DNA of 6,178 nt from positions 1 to 6,178 of the forward strand of contig CADBQK010000225.1 of the NCBI GenBank assembly GCA_902796775.1, read 5' to 3'. Source of the DNA: an uncultured Lachnospiraceae bacterium (GTDB lineage Bacteria; Bacillota_A; Clostridia; Lachnospirales; Lachnospiraceae). A program made the translations under genes and the position numbers. Shown in pieces: positions 1 to 5,273 of this stretch (positions are counted from its first letter, which is position 1; the number at the start of each line of letters is the position of its first letter). The notes under the pieces are model-generated. The model ran no database searches, was not told the DNA's origin, and worked only from the letters and a program-made list of their open reading frames with translations.

Positions 1-690
1 AAACTGATCAAAGATGGCGATACACTTCAGCTTGGTATCGGCGCAATTCCGGATGCAGTTCTGATGTCTCTGGGTGACAAGAAGGATCTGGGTATCCACT
101 CCGAGATGTTCTCTGACGGTGTTGTAGACCTGGTTGAGAAGGGTGTTATCAACAACAGCAAGAAGAGCTTCCACAATGGCAAGTTCATCGTCACTTTCCT
201 GATGGGTACCAAGAAGCTGTATGATTTCGTAGATCATAATCCGAATGTCGAGCTGTGGCCGGTTGACTATGTCAACAATCCGTATATCGCTTATCAGAAT
301 GATAACCTGATCTCCATCAACTCCGCTGTCCAGGTTGACCTTTACGGCCAGGCTTGCTCTGAGATGATCGGTTATACCCAGATCTCCGGTGTTGGCGGAC
401 AGGTAGACTTTATCCGCGCAGCTTCCTATTCTAAGGGCGGCAAGGCAATCCTTGCTATGCCTTCTACCGTTAAGGGCAAGACCTCCAAGATCGTTCCGAT
501 CCTGGATGAAGGCGCAGCTGTTACTACCAGCCGTAATGATATAGATTATGTAGTAACCGAGTACGGTATTGCTGCTCTGAAGGGTCTGTCTCTTCGTACA
601 AGAGCCAGGAACCTGATCGAGATCGCTCATCCTGATTTCAGGGACGGCCTGAAAGCTGAGTTTGAGAAGAGGTTCCATTGCGCATACTAA
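1..690 (+). CDS. Acetyl-CoA hydrolase/transferase family CoA-transferase (4-hydroxybutyrate/butyrate CoA-transferase type), 5'-truncated
   Basis: This is the C-terminal 229 residues of a class I CoA-transferase, open from the first base and ending at TAA. The family moves CoA between an acyl-CoA and a free acid such as acetate, via a glutamyl-CoA thioester, in the cytoplasm. Visible hallmarks are GIGAIPDAV near fragment residues 12-20, then GIHSEMFSDG, in which the Glu at 103-105 is the expected catalytic residue. The CoA-binding SGVGGQVDF lies around 385-408, VVTEYG near 550-565 and IAHPDFRD near the end. Family members are about 430-450 residues, so roughly the first 200 are outside the window. 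By remembered sequence, the phrasing (SEMFSDGVVDL, GVGGQVDFIRAA) is closer to 4-hydroxybutyrate CoA-transferases (AbfT/Cat2 type) than to Roseburia-type butyryl-CoA:acetate CoA-transferase. The substrate cannot be fixed from the sequence. Codons are strongly biased (Lys almost always AAG, Leu mostly CTG, Gly mostly GGT/GGC), which suggests high expression. The family call is firm; the substrate is not. Confidence 0.93.
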   Translation, partial: KLIKDGDTLQLGIGAIPDAVLMSLGDKKDLGIHSEMFSDGVVDLVEKGVINNSKKSFHNGKFIVTFLMGTKKLYDFVDHNPNVELWPVDYVNNPYIAYQNDNLISINSAVQVDLYGQACSEMIGYTQISGVGGQVDFIRAASYSKGGKAILAMPSTVKGKTSKIVPILDEGAAVTTSRNDIDYVVTEYGIAALKGLSLRTRARNLIEIAHPDFRDGLKAEFEKRFHCAY

Positions 691-748
691 TTAATCGTGT
701 GCATACAAACAATTGATATTAAGGATTTACAGGCAAAGCCCTGCGAAT

Positions 749-756
749 GAGGAGAG
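749..756 (+). promoter_or_regulatory. Ribosome binding site of the acyl carrier protein gene
   Basis: GAGGAGAG lies just upstream of two possible in-frame starts, TTG at 757 and ATG at 763. The GAGGAG core ends 8 bases before the ATG but only 2 bases before the TTG. This spacing favours ATG 763, giving a protein that begins MTNLEKYDK. Confidence 0.75.
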
Positions 757-762
757 TTGATT

Positions 763-999
763 ATGACAAATCTTGAAAAATATGACAAACTGTTTCTGAA
801 AGCATTTCCGGTGACAAAGGAAGAACTGCCGGGTCTGAAATACAGAGGTATCAAGCAGTGGGATTCTTTTGCCCACATGGATCTGATGAATGAGATGGAA
901 GAGAAATTCAAGATCAGCATCAGCACCATTGATGTACTGGCATTTTCCTCATATGAGAAGGGCAAAGAGATCCTGCGGGGATACGGCGTAGATATCTGA
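763..999 (+). CDS. Stand-alone acyl carrier protein
   Basis: A 78-residue protein with the length and layout of a single acyl/peptidyl carrier domain. The motif WDSFAHM at residues 33-39 corresponds to the DS-L/M motif of carrier proteins. Ser35 is the expected attachment site for 4'-phosphopantetheine, added by a holo-ACP synthase. Helix II follows (MDLMNEMEEKFKI), then a short loop, and the C-terminal SSYEKGKEILRGYGVDI matches the last helix of small specialised ACPs. The tryptophan before DS and the F after it differ from the GxDSLD of the housekeeping fatty-acid ACP. This suggests a dedicated carrier protein of the type often found with adenylating enzymes, acyltransferases or surface-polymer genes; that part is family knowledge, not seen here. 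No loading or acyltransferase partner is in the window. It starts 72 bases after the CoA-transferase with no visible terminator between them, so co-transcription is possible. Two hairpins close the unit downstream. Confidence 0.85.
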   Translation: MTNLEKYDKLFLKAFPVTKEELPGLKYRGIKQWDSFAHMDLMNEMEEKFKISISTIDVLAFSSYEKGKEILRGYGVDI

Positions 1000-1064
1000 T
1001 CTTAGACGCCGGATTTCTGTACAGGATAAAAATCAGCTTATAAGAATGCCGATAATCCATACGC

Positions 1065-1123
1065 GAAGCTGCAGAGGATTGATTCCCGGAAGGGATCATC
1101 CCCTGCAGCTTCATCCTCTTTTT
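1065..1123 (+). terminator. Intrinsic terminator-like hairpin after the acyl carrier protein gene
   Basis: The perfect 10-base arms GAAGCTGCAG (1065-1074) and CTGCAGCTTC (1103-1112) enclose an inner stem. GGAT 1076-1079 pairs with ATCC 1098-1101, GAT 1081-1083 with ATC 1095-1097, and CCC 1085-1087 with GGG 1092-1094, with small bulges. The inner stem is capped by a GGAA (GNRA-type) tetraloop. ATCCTC and then TTTTT (1119-1123) follow. The T-run sits a few bases away from the stem, which is slightly atypical, but position and stem strength fit termination of the upstream gene(s). Confidence 0.68.
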
Positions 1124-1124
1124 G

Positions 1125-1156
1125 GGAGACAGGGAACAGTTCCCTGTCTCCTTTTT
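1125..1156 (+). terminator. Second intrinsic terminator-like hairpin
   Basis: GGAGACAGGGAA (1125-1136) is perfectly complementary to TTCCCTGTCTCC (1140-1151), with a 3-base loop CAG, and is followed directly by TTTTT (1152-1156). This is a textbook intrinsic terminator shape, in tandem with the previous hairpin. The GGGA/TCCC-rich palindrome also resembles dispersed REP-like palindromes found between genes in clostridia, so it may be a mobile repeat that also works as a terminator. Confidence 0.68.
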
Positions 1157-1170
1157 CGGTAAATAGAACA

Positions 1171-1191
1171 GGGGACAGAGAACCGTGTCCC
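1171..1191 (+). repeat. REP-like palindrome partly repeating the preceding terminator arm
   Basis: GGGACA (1172-1177) and TGTCCC (1186-1191) form a 6-bp stem with an 8-base loop. The left side, GGGGACAGAGAA (1171-1182), matches the left arm of the preceding hairpin (1125-1136) at 10 of 12 positions. It can therefore also pair with that hairpin's right arm (1140-1151). There is no T-run after it. It resembles intergenic palindromes of the GGGGACAGAGAACCGT kind that I remember from clostridial genomes. Calling it a dispersed repeat is inference. Confidence 0.5.
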
Positions 1192-1198
1192 TATCTCT

Positions 1199-1207
1199 CC
1201 CCCCCCC
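1199..1207 (+). repeat. Run of nine C
   Basis: A C9 homopolymer preceded by alternating CT (CTATCTCT) and followed by TTT. It lies about 165 bases before the transporter start and ahead of its likely promoter. Such runs are prone to slippage in replication and sequencing. Here it is outside any gene and outside a clear promoter spacer, so a switching role is not supported. Confidence 0.8.
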
Positions 1208-1240
1208 TTTCTGAACGCGACTTCAGATGCTTTCAAAAAC

Positions 1241-1270
1241 TTACAAATAATGTAGTATATATCATATATT
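1241..1270 (+). promoter_or_regulatory. Possible promoter of the Na/Pi cotransporter gene
   Basis: The stretch between the C-run and the transporter gene turns AT-rich. TTACAA (1241-1246) and TATATT (1265-1270) are separated by 18 bases and would be a weak -35 and a good -10 for a housekeeping sigma factor. This leaves an untranslated leader of about 95 bases. TTGCTA at 1273 with GATATT near 1296 is an alternative pair. A promoter is expected here because two terminator-like hairpins lie upstream; the exact boxes are a guess. Confidence 0.3.
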
Positions 1271-1362
1271 TATTGCTAATCCTGTATATTGAATTGATAT
1301 TGTCAGCGTGTTATGGTATCCTTGTATGCGGTTATGGAGTTTATGAAATTAATCGAGGTATT

Positions 1363-1366
1363 AGGA
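1363..1366 (+). promoter_or_regulatory. Ribosome binding site choosing the transporter start
   Basis: AGGA ends 5 bases before ATG 1372, with a second purine block (GAGG) at 1355-1358. The reading frame is open back to a TTG at 1273. That start has no Shine-Dalgarno match, and the ATG gives the family's usual N-terminus. Confidence 0.55.
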
Positions 1367-1371
1367 ATTTT

Positions 1372-3228
1372 ATGAGTATATTTAATGTTCTTTCTCTGTT
1401 GGGAGGTCTGGCCATGTTCTTATATGGCATGCGCCTGATGGGGGACTCCCTGCGGGAAAATTCTTCCGGTACGTTGAAGCTGGCGATTGAGAAAGTTACC
1501 AATAATCCTGTTAAGGCTTTTGCAATGGGTTTGCTGGTAACGGCACTGATCCAGTCGTCGACAGCGACGATTGTTATTACTTCCGGTCTGGTTGCTGCAG
1601 GTATCCTTAGCCTGCATCAGTCTCTTGGCATAATTGTGGGTGCAAATGTCGGTACAACGGTTACCGGACAGATCATCCGTCTGCTCGACCTGGATGCTGG
1701 CAGCGGGGGCATGTCATTCCTCCGCTTTCTGCAGCCTTCTACCCTGGCGCCGATTGCCCTGATTCTGGGTATGGTGCTGATCATGGGCGGAAGGATGAAA
1801 AATGCCAAATCGATTGGGAACATTGCCATTGGTTTTGGTATCCTGTTTTCCGGATTGCTGAATATGACCAGTGCTGTCAGTACACTGACGGAGTCGGGTA
1901 TTATTGATAAACTGTTTTCCGGTCTGGGAGCAAATCCTGTGCTGGGATATCTGACCGGTGCCGGCGTTGCTTTTGTCCTGCAGAGTTCTTCGGCAACCAT
2001 TGGTATCCTGCAGGCTTTCTCATCCGCAGGGCTTTTGACGTTTAAAGCTGTCTATGCTGTCATTGTCGGTGTTTATCTTGGTGACTGTGTAACTACGGCT
2101 ATTGTCTGTTCCATCGGAGCGGGTGCAGAGCAGAAGAGGGTAGGTATCGTCAATATTATCTATAATCTCTGCAAATCTGCATTGGTGCTGATCGTGGTAA
2201 CTGTCATCCATAAAATGGGTCTGCTGGACGCCCTTTGGGATAAAACGGTGAATTCCGGTATCATTGCGAATACGAATACTATTTTTAATCTTGCCTGTGC
2301 AGCAGTCCTGCTTCCATTCCTGGGTATTTTTGAACGCCTTTCAAAGAATATCATCAGGGAAGCCCCTGTTAAGAGAGGCAAATATGCAGACAAGCTGGAT
2401 GAGCTGAATCCGGTATTTTTTGCAACACCGGCACTTTCCCTCAAGAGCTGCTACGATGTGCTGCTGGCTATGTTTGAGGCTTCAAGGAGCAATATGGAGA
2501 AGGCCCTGGGCATGATCGGTGCATTTGAGGAAGGTGTTTTTTCCGAGATTGAGAAAGAAGAGGAAGAGGTAGACCATATGACGGACGAGATCAGCCGTTA
2601 TCTGGTCGAGCTGCTGCCCCATCTGCAGAGTGAATACCATGTATCCATACTGAACCAGTATTATAAGGTGACAGGAGAATTTGAACATCTGGGAGATTTC
2701 GCAATCGATATTGCCGAGCTGGCGGAAGAGTTGTCAAAAGGAAATACATCCTTCTCTTCGGCTGCCATGTATGAGATTGGGGTGCTCAGGCAGCTCCTGG
2801 ATGAGATACTTGACTTGACAGATAAGGCATTCCGCTTCAGGGATGTCGAAGCGGCTACGCAAATCGAACCGCGTGTGAAGGTTGTAGATGAGCTGGTATC
2901 CCAGTTGAAGAAGAACCATCTGAAACGTATGGGCGGCGGGCAGTGCAGTCCGATCGCAGACGCAGGGTATTCCAATCTGATGGCAGCCTGTTCGCGGATT
3001 GCCGGGGTCTGTTCCAATGTAGGTATTGCAACTGTCGTACGTGTCCATCCGGAGCTGGCAGACCATGAGCATCTGTATCTGGAGACCATCCAGAACAGCG
3101 GAGATGAGACCTTTAATGAGACCTTTGAAAAGGCCCACACATATTATTTTGGTATGCTTGAAGGAAAAGAGCGGCAATCTGAGGCGAATGGATCGGGAAA
3201 AGGCAGAGGCGGACTGCTTCCAATCTGA
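1372..3228 (+). CDS. Na/Pi cotransporter family protein with C-terminal PhoU-like domain
   Basis: A 618-residue membrane protein of the NptA/Na-Pi cotransporter family, which couples sodium entry to uptake of phosphate or a related anion. It starts MSIFNVLSLLGGLAMFLYGM, as family members do. The two inverted-topology repeats are visible. The first has QSSTAT at residues 61-66 and GANVGTTVTG at 90-99. The second has QSSSAT at 204-209 and GVYLGDCVTTA at 233-243, where many members have a second GAN-x-GTT. Hydrophobic segments continue to about residue 320. Residues from about 350 onward form a soluble helical PhoU-like tail. This carries an acidic stretch (EIEKEEEEVDHM) and EHLGDFAIDIAE at about 438-449, which corresponds to the ERIGDHAxNIAE helix of PhoU. 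The tail often fine-tunes transport or links it to phosphate signalling. No pst or phoU genes are nearby. The true substrate is not shown by sequence. The next gene starts 77 bases downstream without a visible terminator. Confidence 0.93.
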   Translation: MSIFNVLSLLGGLAMFLYGMRLMGDSLRENSSGTLKLAIEKVTNNPVKAFAMGLLVTALIQSSTATIVITSGLVAAGILSLHQSLGIIVGANVGTTVTGQIIRLLDLDAGSGGMSFLRFLQPSTLAPIALILGMVLIMGGRMKNAKSIGNIAIGFGILFSGLLNMTSAVSTLTESGIIDKLFSGLGANPVLGYLTGAGVAFVLQSSSATIGILQAFSSAGLLTFKAVYAVIVGVYLGDCVTTAIVCSIGAGAEQKRVGIVNIIYNLCKSALVLIVVTVIHKMGLLDALWDKTVNSGIIANTNTIFNLACAAVLLPFLGIFERLSKNIIREAPVKRGKYADKLDELNPVFFATPALSLKSCYDVLLAMFEASRSNMEKALGMIGAFEEGVFSEIEKEEEEVDHMTDEISRYLVELLPHLQSEYHVSILNQYYKVTGEFEHLGDFAIDIAELAEELSKGNTSFSSAAMYEIGVLRQLLDEILDLTDKAFRFRDVEAATQIEPRVKVVDELVSQLKKNHLKRMGGGQCSPIADAGYSNLMAACSRIAGVCSNVGIATVVRVHPELADHEHLYLETIQNSGDETFNETFEKAHTYYFGMLEGKERQSEANGSGKGRGGLLPI

Positions 3229-3305
3229 TTTTGCAGGATGACAATTAGAGTCAGAGAAATCGGATTTTCATAACACGGTCAGATTCGTTTGTAAAGGAGG
3301 AAACT

Positions 3306-4475
3306 ATGTTAGGGAATTTTTCGTACTGCAACCCGACAAAGCTCTATTTTGGGGAGGATTCTATCGGACATCTGAAGGGAGAGCTTGAAAAGTATGGCCC
3401 AAACGTGCTGCTGGTGTATGGCGGCGGTTCGATCAAGAAGAACGGTGTATATGACGAAGTGATGGCTGCCCTTAAGGAGACTGGGAAAAATGTGGCGGAG
3501 GATCCGGGAGTTATGCCTAATCCGACCATCCACAAGCTGTACGCCGGCCTGGAGATCGCCAGAAAACTGGAGCCGGATCTGATCCTGGCTGTCGGCGGCG
3601 GCTCTGTCTGTGATTATGCAAAAGCTTTGTCCGTGTCCATCCATTGCAAAAAGGATCCCTGGAGGGAATATTATATGAGCTTTAAAGAGCCCTCCTGTGA
3701 GATCGTACCGGTAGGCTGCGTGCTGACTATGGCCGGGACAGGTTCCGAGATGAATGCGGGTGCTGTTCTGACTTTTCCGGAGATCAAGATGAAAGTCGGA
3801 CACGTTTTTGCTGACGAAAAGATCATGCCTCGTTTTTCCATTTTGAACCCTCGTTATACGATGAGTCTGCCAAAGTATCAGATGGCAGCAGGCATTTATG
3901 ATATTTTTAATCATATCTGCGAGCAGTATTTCTCCGGCGATGATGATAATACCAGCGACTATCTGGCAGAAGGACTGATGAGAAGTGTGATCAGTGCCAG
4001 CCGTAAAGCAGTAGCGGATCCCCAGGATTACGAAGCACGCAGCAATATCATGTGGGCTGCCACCTGGGCACTCAATACCCTGATCGCTAAAGGTAAGAGC
4101 ACAGACTGGATGGTGCATATGATCGGCCAGGCTCTCGGTGCCGTGACAGATGCAACACATGGAATGACATTGGCAGCGGTATCCCTCCCTTACTACAGGC
4201 ATATCCTGGAAGCAGGCCAGGCAAAGTTTGCACGTTTTGCTGTGAATGTCTGGGGGATCAATCCGGAAGGAAAGAGCGAGGCAGAGCTGGCGCAGGCAGG
4301 TCTTGATGCGCTGAAGGCATGGATGGAAGAGATCGGCCTGGTTATGAACGCAGCAGAGCTCGGCATGACAGAGGAAATGATTCCTGATATAGTCAGAGGG
4401 ACGATTATCCTCAAAGGAGGCTATAAAGTACTCGATGCTGAAGAGGTAGAGCAGATCCTTCGGGAAGCCATGTAA
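3306..4475 (+). CDS. Iron-containing alcohol dehydrogenase (NAD(P)H-dependent butanol dehydrogenase-like)
   Basis: A 389-residue group III (iron-dependent) alcohol dehydrogenase of full family length. It probably interconverts an aldehyde and an alcohol with NAD(P)H in the cytoplasm. The start follows AAAGGAGG (3293-3300) by 5 bases. The N-terminus FSYCNPTKLYFGEDSI matches butanol dehydrogenase/YugJ-type proteins. The nucleotide-binding part has VYGGGS (38-42) and the GGGSVCDYAKA loop (97-107), and AGTGSEMN is at 143-150. The expected metal ligands are all present: Asp199 and His203 in GIYDIFNH, His271 in VHMIGQ and His285 in DATHG. The position four residues after His271, usually a second-shell His (HxIxHxL), is Gln275. 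I remember GQ at this place in related clostridial proteins, so it is probably a subfamily feature. Whether it makes butanol, ethanol or another alcohol is not decided. It lies behind the transporter without a clear terminator, but a functional link is not evident. Confidence 0.93.
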   Translation: MLGNFSYCNPTKLYFGEDSIGHLKGELEKYGPNVLLVYGGGSIKKNGVYDEVMAALKETGKNVAEDPGVMPNPTIHKLYAGLEIARKLEPDLILAVGGGSVCDYAKALSVSIHCKKDPWREYYMSFKEPSCEIVPVGCVLTMAGTGSEMNAGAVLTFPEIKMKVGHVFADEKIMPRFSILNPRYTMSLPKYQMAAGIYDIFNHICEQYFSGDDDNTSDYLAEGLMRSVISASRKAVADPQDYEARSNIMWAATWALNTLIAKGKSTDWMVHMIGQALGAVTDATHGMTLAAVSLPYYRHILEAGQAKFARFAVNVWGINPEGKSEAELAQAGLDALKAWMEEIGLVMNAAELGMTEEMIPDIVRGTIILKGGYKVLDAEEVEQILREAM

Positions 4476-4523
4476 TCGGAAAACTGCGGGAAGCGCTTTG
4501 CAGAAAAACAATCTGTCTTATCC

Positions 4524-4552
4524 GGAAGCAGCAAAAATCTTTTGCTGCTTCC
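4524..4552 (+). repeat. Perfect 13-bp inverted repeat after the alcohol dehydrogenase gene
   Basis: GGAAGCAGCAAAA (4524-4536) and TTTTGCTGCTTCC (4540-4552) are perfectly complementary around a 3-base centre, ATC. It sits 48 bases after the dehydrogenase stop, where a terminator would be expected. The only T-run is inside the stem, and the bases after it (ATCATATGATTG) hold no T-tract. It could be an mRNA 3'-end hairpin, a weak terminator or a protein-binding palindrome. Farther on, GATAAT at 4597-4602 is a possible -10 box for the next gene, but no convincing -35 is seen. Confidence 0.6.
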
Positions 4553-4657
4553 ATCATATGATTGAAGAGTCTCGCAGGTTTTCAGGGCTCAGAGCAGATA
4601 ATCAGTATGAATGATTTATTACTGCATAGATCATAGATAGAGTAATAAAGGAGAATT

Positions 4658-5224
4658 ATGGATAAATTATCGATGGAGGAGGCCAGACGGCTGAATGACT
4701 CTGTGGTGACAGAGGAACATCTGCGTTTGCATGCAGGAAATGTATCTGCATGTATGGGTGCGATGGCGGAGCATTTTGGAGAGGATAAGGAGCGCTGGGA
4801 AGCGGTCGGATACCTGCATGACTATGATTATCAGCAGTTTCCTGAGGAACACCTGGCACATACAGAGGAACCTCTGCGTGCAGCAGGAGTACCTGAGGAG
4901 GATATCCGGGCTATTCTGTCCCATGGTTATACGATCTGCACAGATGTAGAGCCTCTGACCAATCTGGAAGAGAGTCTGTTTACCGTAGATGAGCTGAGCG
5001 GGATCATCCAGGCAGCAGCCAGGATGCGCCCCAATGGAATCACCGATATGGAGCTGAAGTCCTTTATGAAGAAATGGAAGGACAAGAAATTTGCAGCTGG
5101 CTGCAACCGGCCCCTGATCCTGAAAGGCTGTGATATGCTGGGGATGGATATTAAGGAAGTGGCCGGTATCTGTATAGAAGGTATGAAAGCACATGCAGAG
5201 GAACTGCAGCTGACGGGAAAGTGA
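4658..5224 (+). CDS. HD-domain metal-dependent hydrolase (predicted phosphohydrolase)
   Basis: A 188-residue cytoplasmic protein of the HD superfamily, a single domain without fused partners. Candidate metal ligands appear in the expected order: His25 (LRLHAGN), His54-Asp55 in GYLHDYDY, His89 in AILSHGY and Asp111 in TVDELSG. The layout (LHDxDY, then a PEE-rich loop, LSH, VDEL, then an MRP and a KxMKxKxFAxGxNR stretch) matches a widespread clostridial group annotated only as HD or HDIG domain proteins, whose substrate is not known to me. HD enzymes typically cleave phosphomonoesters, nucleotides or cyclic dinucleotides, and nothing here says which. ATG 4658 follows AAAGGAG (4647-4653) by 4 bases; ATG 4673 is possible but lacks such a site. 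The lipoprotein gene begins 49 bases downstream with no terminator, suggesting an operon. Confidence 0.88.
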   Translation: MDKLSMEEARRLNDSVVTEEHLRLHAGNVSACMGAMAEHFGEDKERWEAVGYLHDYDYQQFPEEHLAHTEEPLRAAGVPEEDIRAILSHGYTICTDVEPLTNLEESLFTVDELSGIIQAAARMRPNGITDMELKSFMKKWKDKKFAAGCNRPLILKGCDMLGMDIKEVAGICIEGMKAHAEELQLTGK

Positions 5225-5252
5225 TCCGAATCTGCAGCTTATGATTTTGGTT

Positions 5253-5260
5253 AAAGGAGG
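5253..5260 (+). promoter_or_regulatory. Strong ribosome binding site with long spacing to the lipoprotein start
   Basis: AAAGGAGG is a full Shine-Dalgarno match but ends 13 bases before ATG 5274, longer than the usual 5-9. The in-frame ATG 5241 lies upstream of this site and would put a charged, non-signal stretch in front of the signal peptide. A weaker purine block, GAAAGA (5265-5270), sits 3 bases before ATG 5274. ATG 5274 remains the best start because it gives a proper lipoprotein signal peptide. Confidence 0.55.
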
Positions 5261-5273
5261 CATTGAAAGACTT

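Noticed and set aside
691..762. Possible promoter or terminator between the CoA-transferase and ACP genes
   Set aside because: No hairpin with a T-run is present. TTGATA near 713 has no acceptable -10 box at a suitable distance.
1273..1371. A 33-codon hydrophobic N-terminal extension of the transporter starting at TTG 1273
   Set aside because: It has no ribosome binding site, a rare start codon and no family precedent that I know of. ATG 1372 has an AGGA at good spacing and gives the expected N-terminus.
1000..1371. Possible riboswitch or small RNA in the 372-base gap
   Set aside because: Apart from the hairpins, C-run and AT-rich promoter-like part, I see no conserved riboswitch motif or tRNA-like fold.
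2661..3177. Two overlapping minus-strand open frames within the PhoU-like tail region
   Set aside because: Both are shadows of the transporter gene without recognisable domains or suitable upstream signals.
3222..3270. Imperfect direct repeat (AATCTGATTTTGCA and AATCGGATTTTCA) around the transporter stop
   Set aside because: It is only about 13 bases with differences, in AT-rich sequence, and one copy is inside coding sequence; chance is the simpler explanation.
3309..4511. A 400-residue open frame on the minus strand opposite the alcohol dehydrogenase gene
   Set aside because: The + strand gene is a full-length, motif-complete enzyme. The antisense translation is rich in His, Cys and Ile without any recognisable domain, and it mirrors the codon pattern of the real gene.
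5241..5273. An earlier in-frame ATG for the lipoprotein at 5241
   Set aside because: It lies before the strong AAAGGAGG and has no Shine-Dalgarno of its own. It would also add 11 residues ahead of a well-formed signal peptide.
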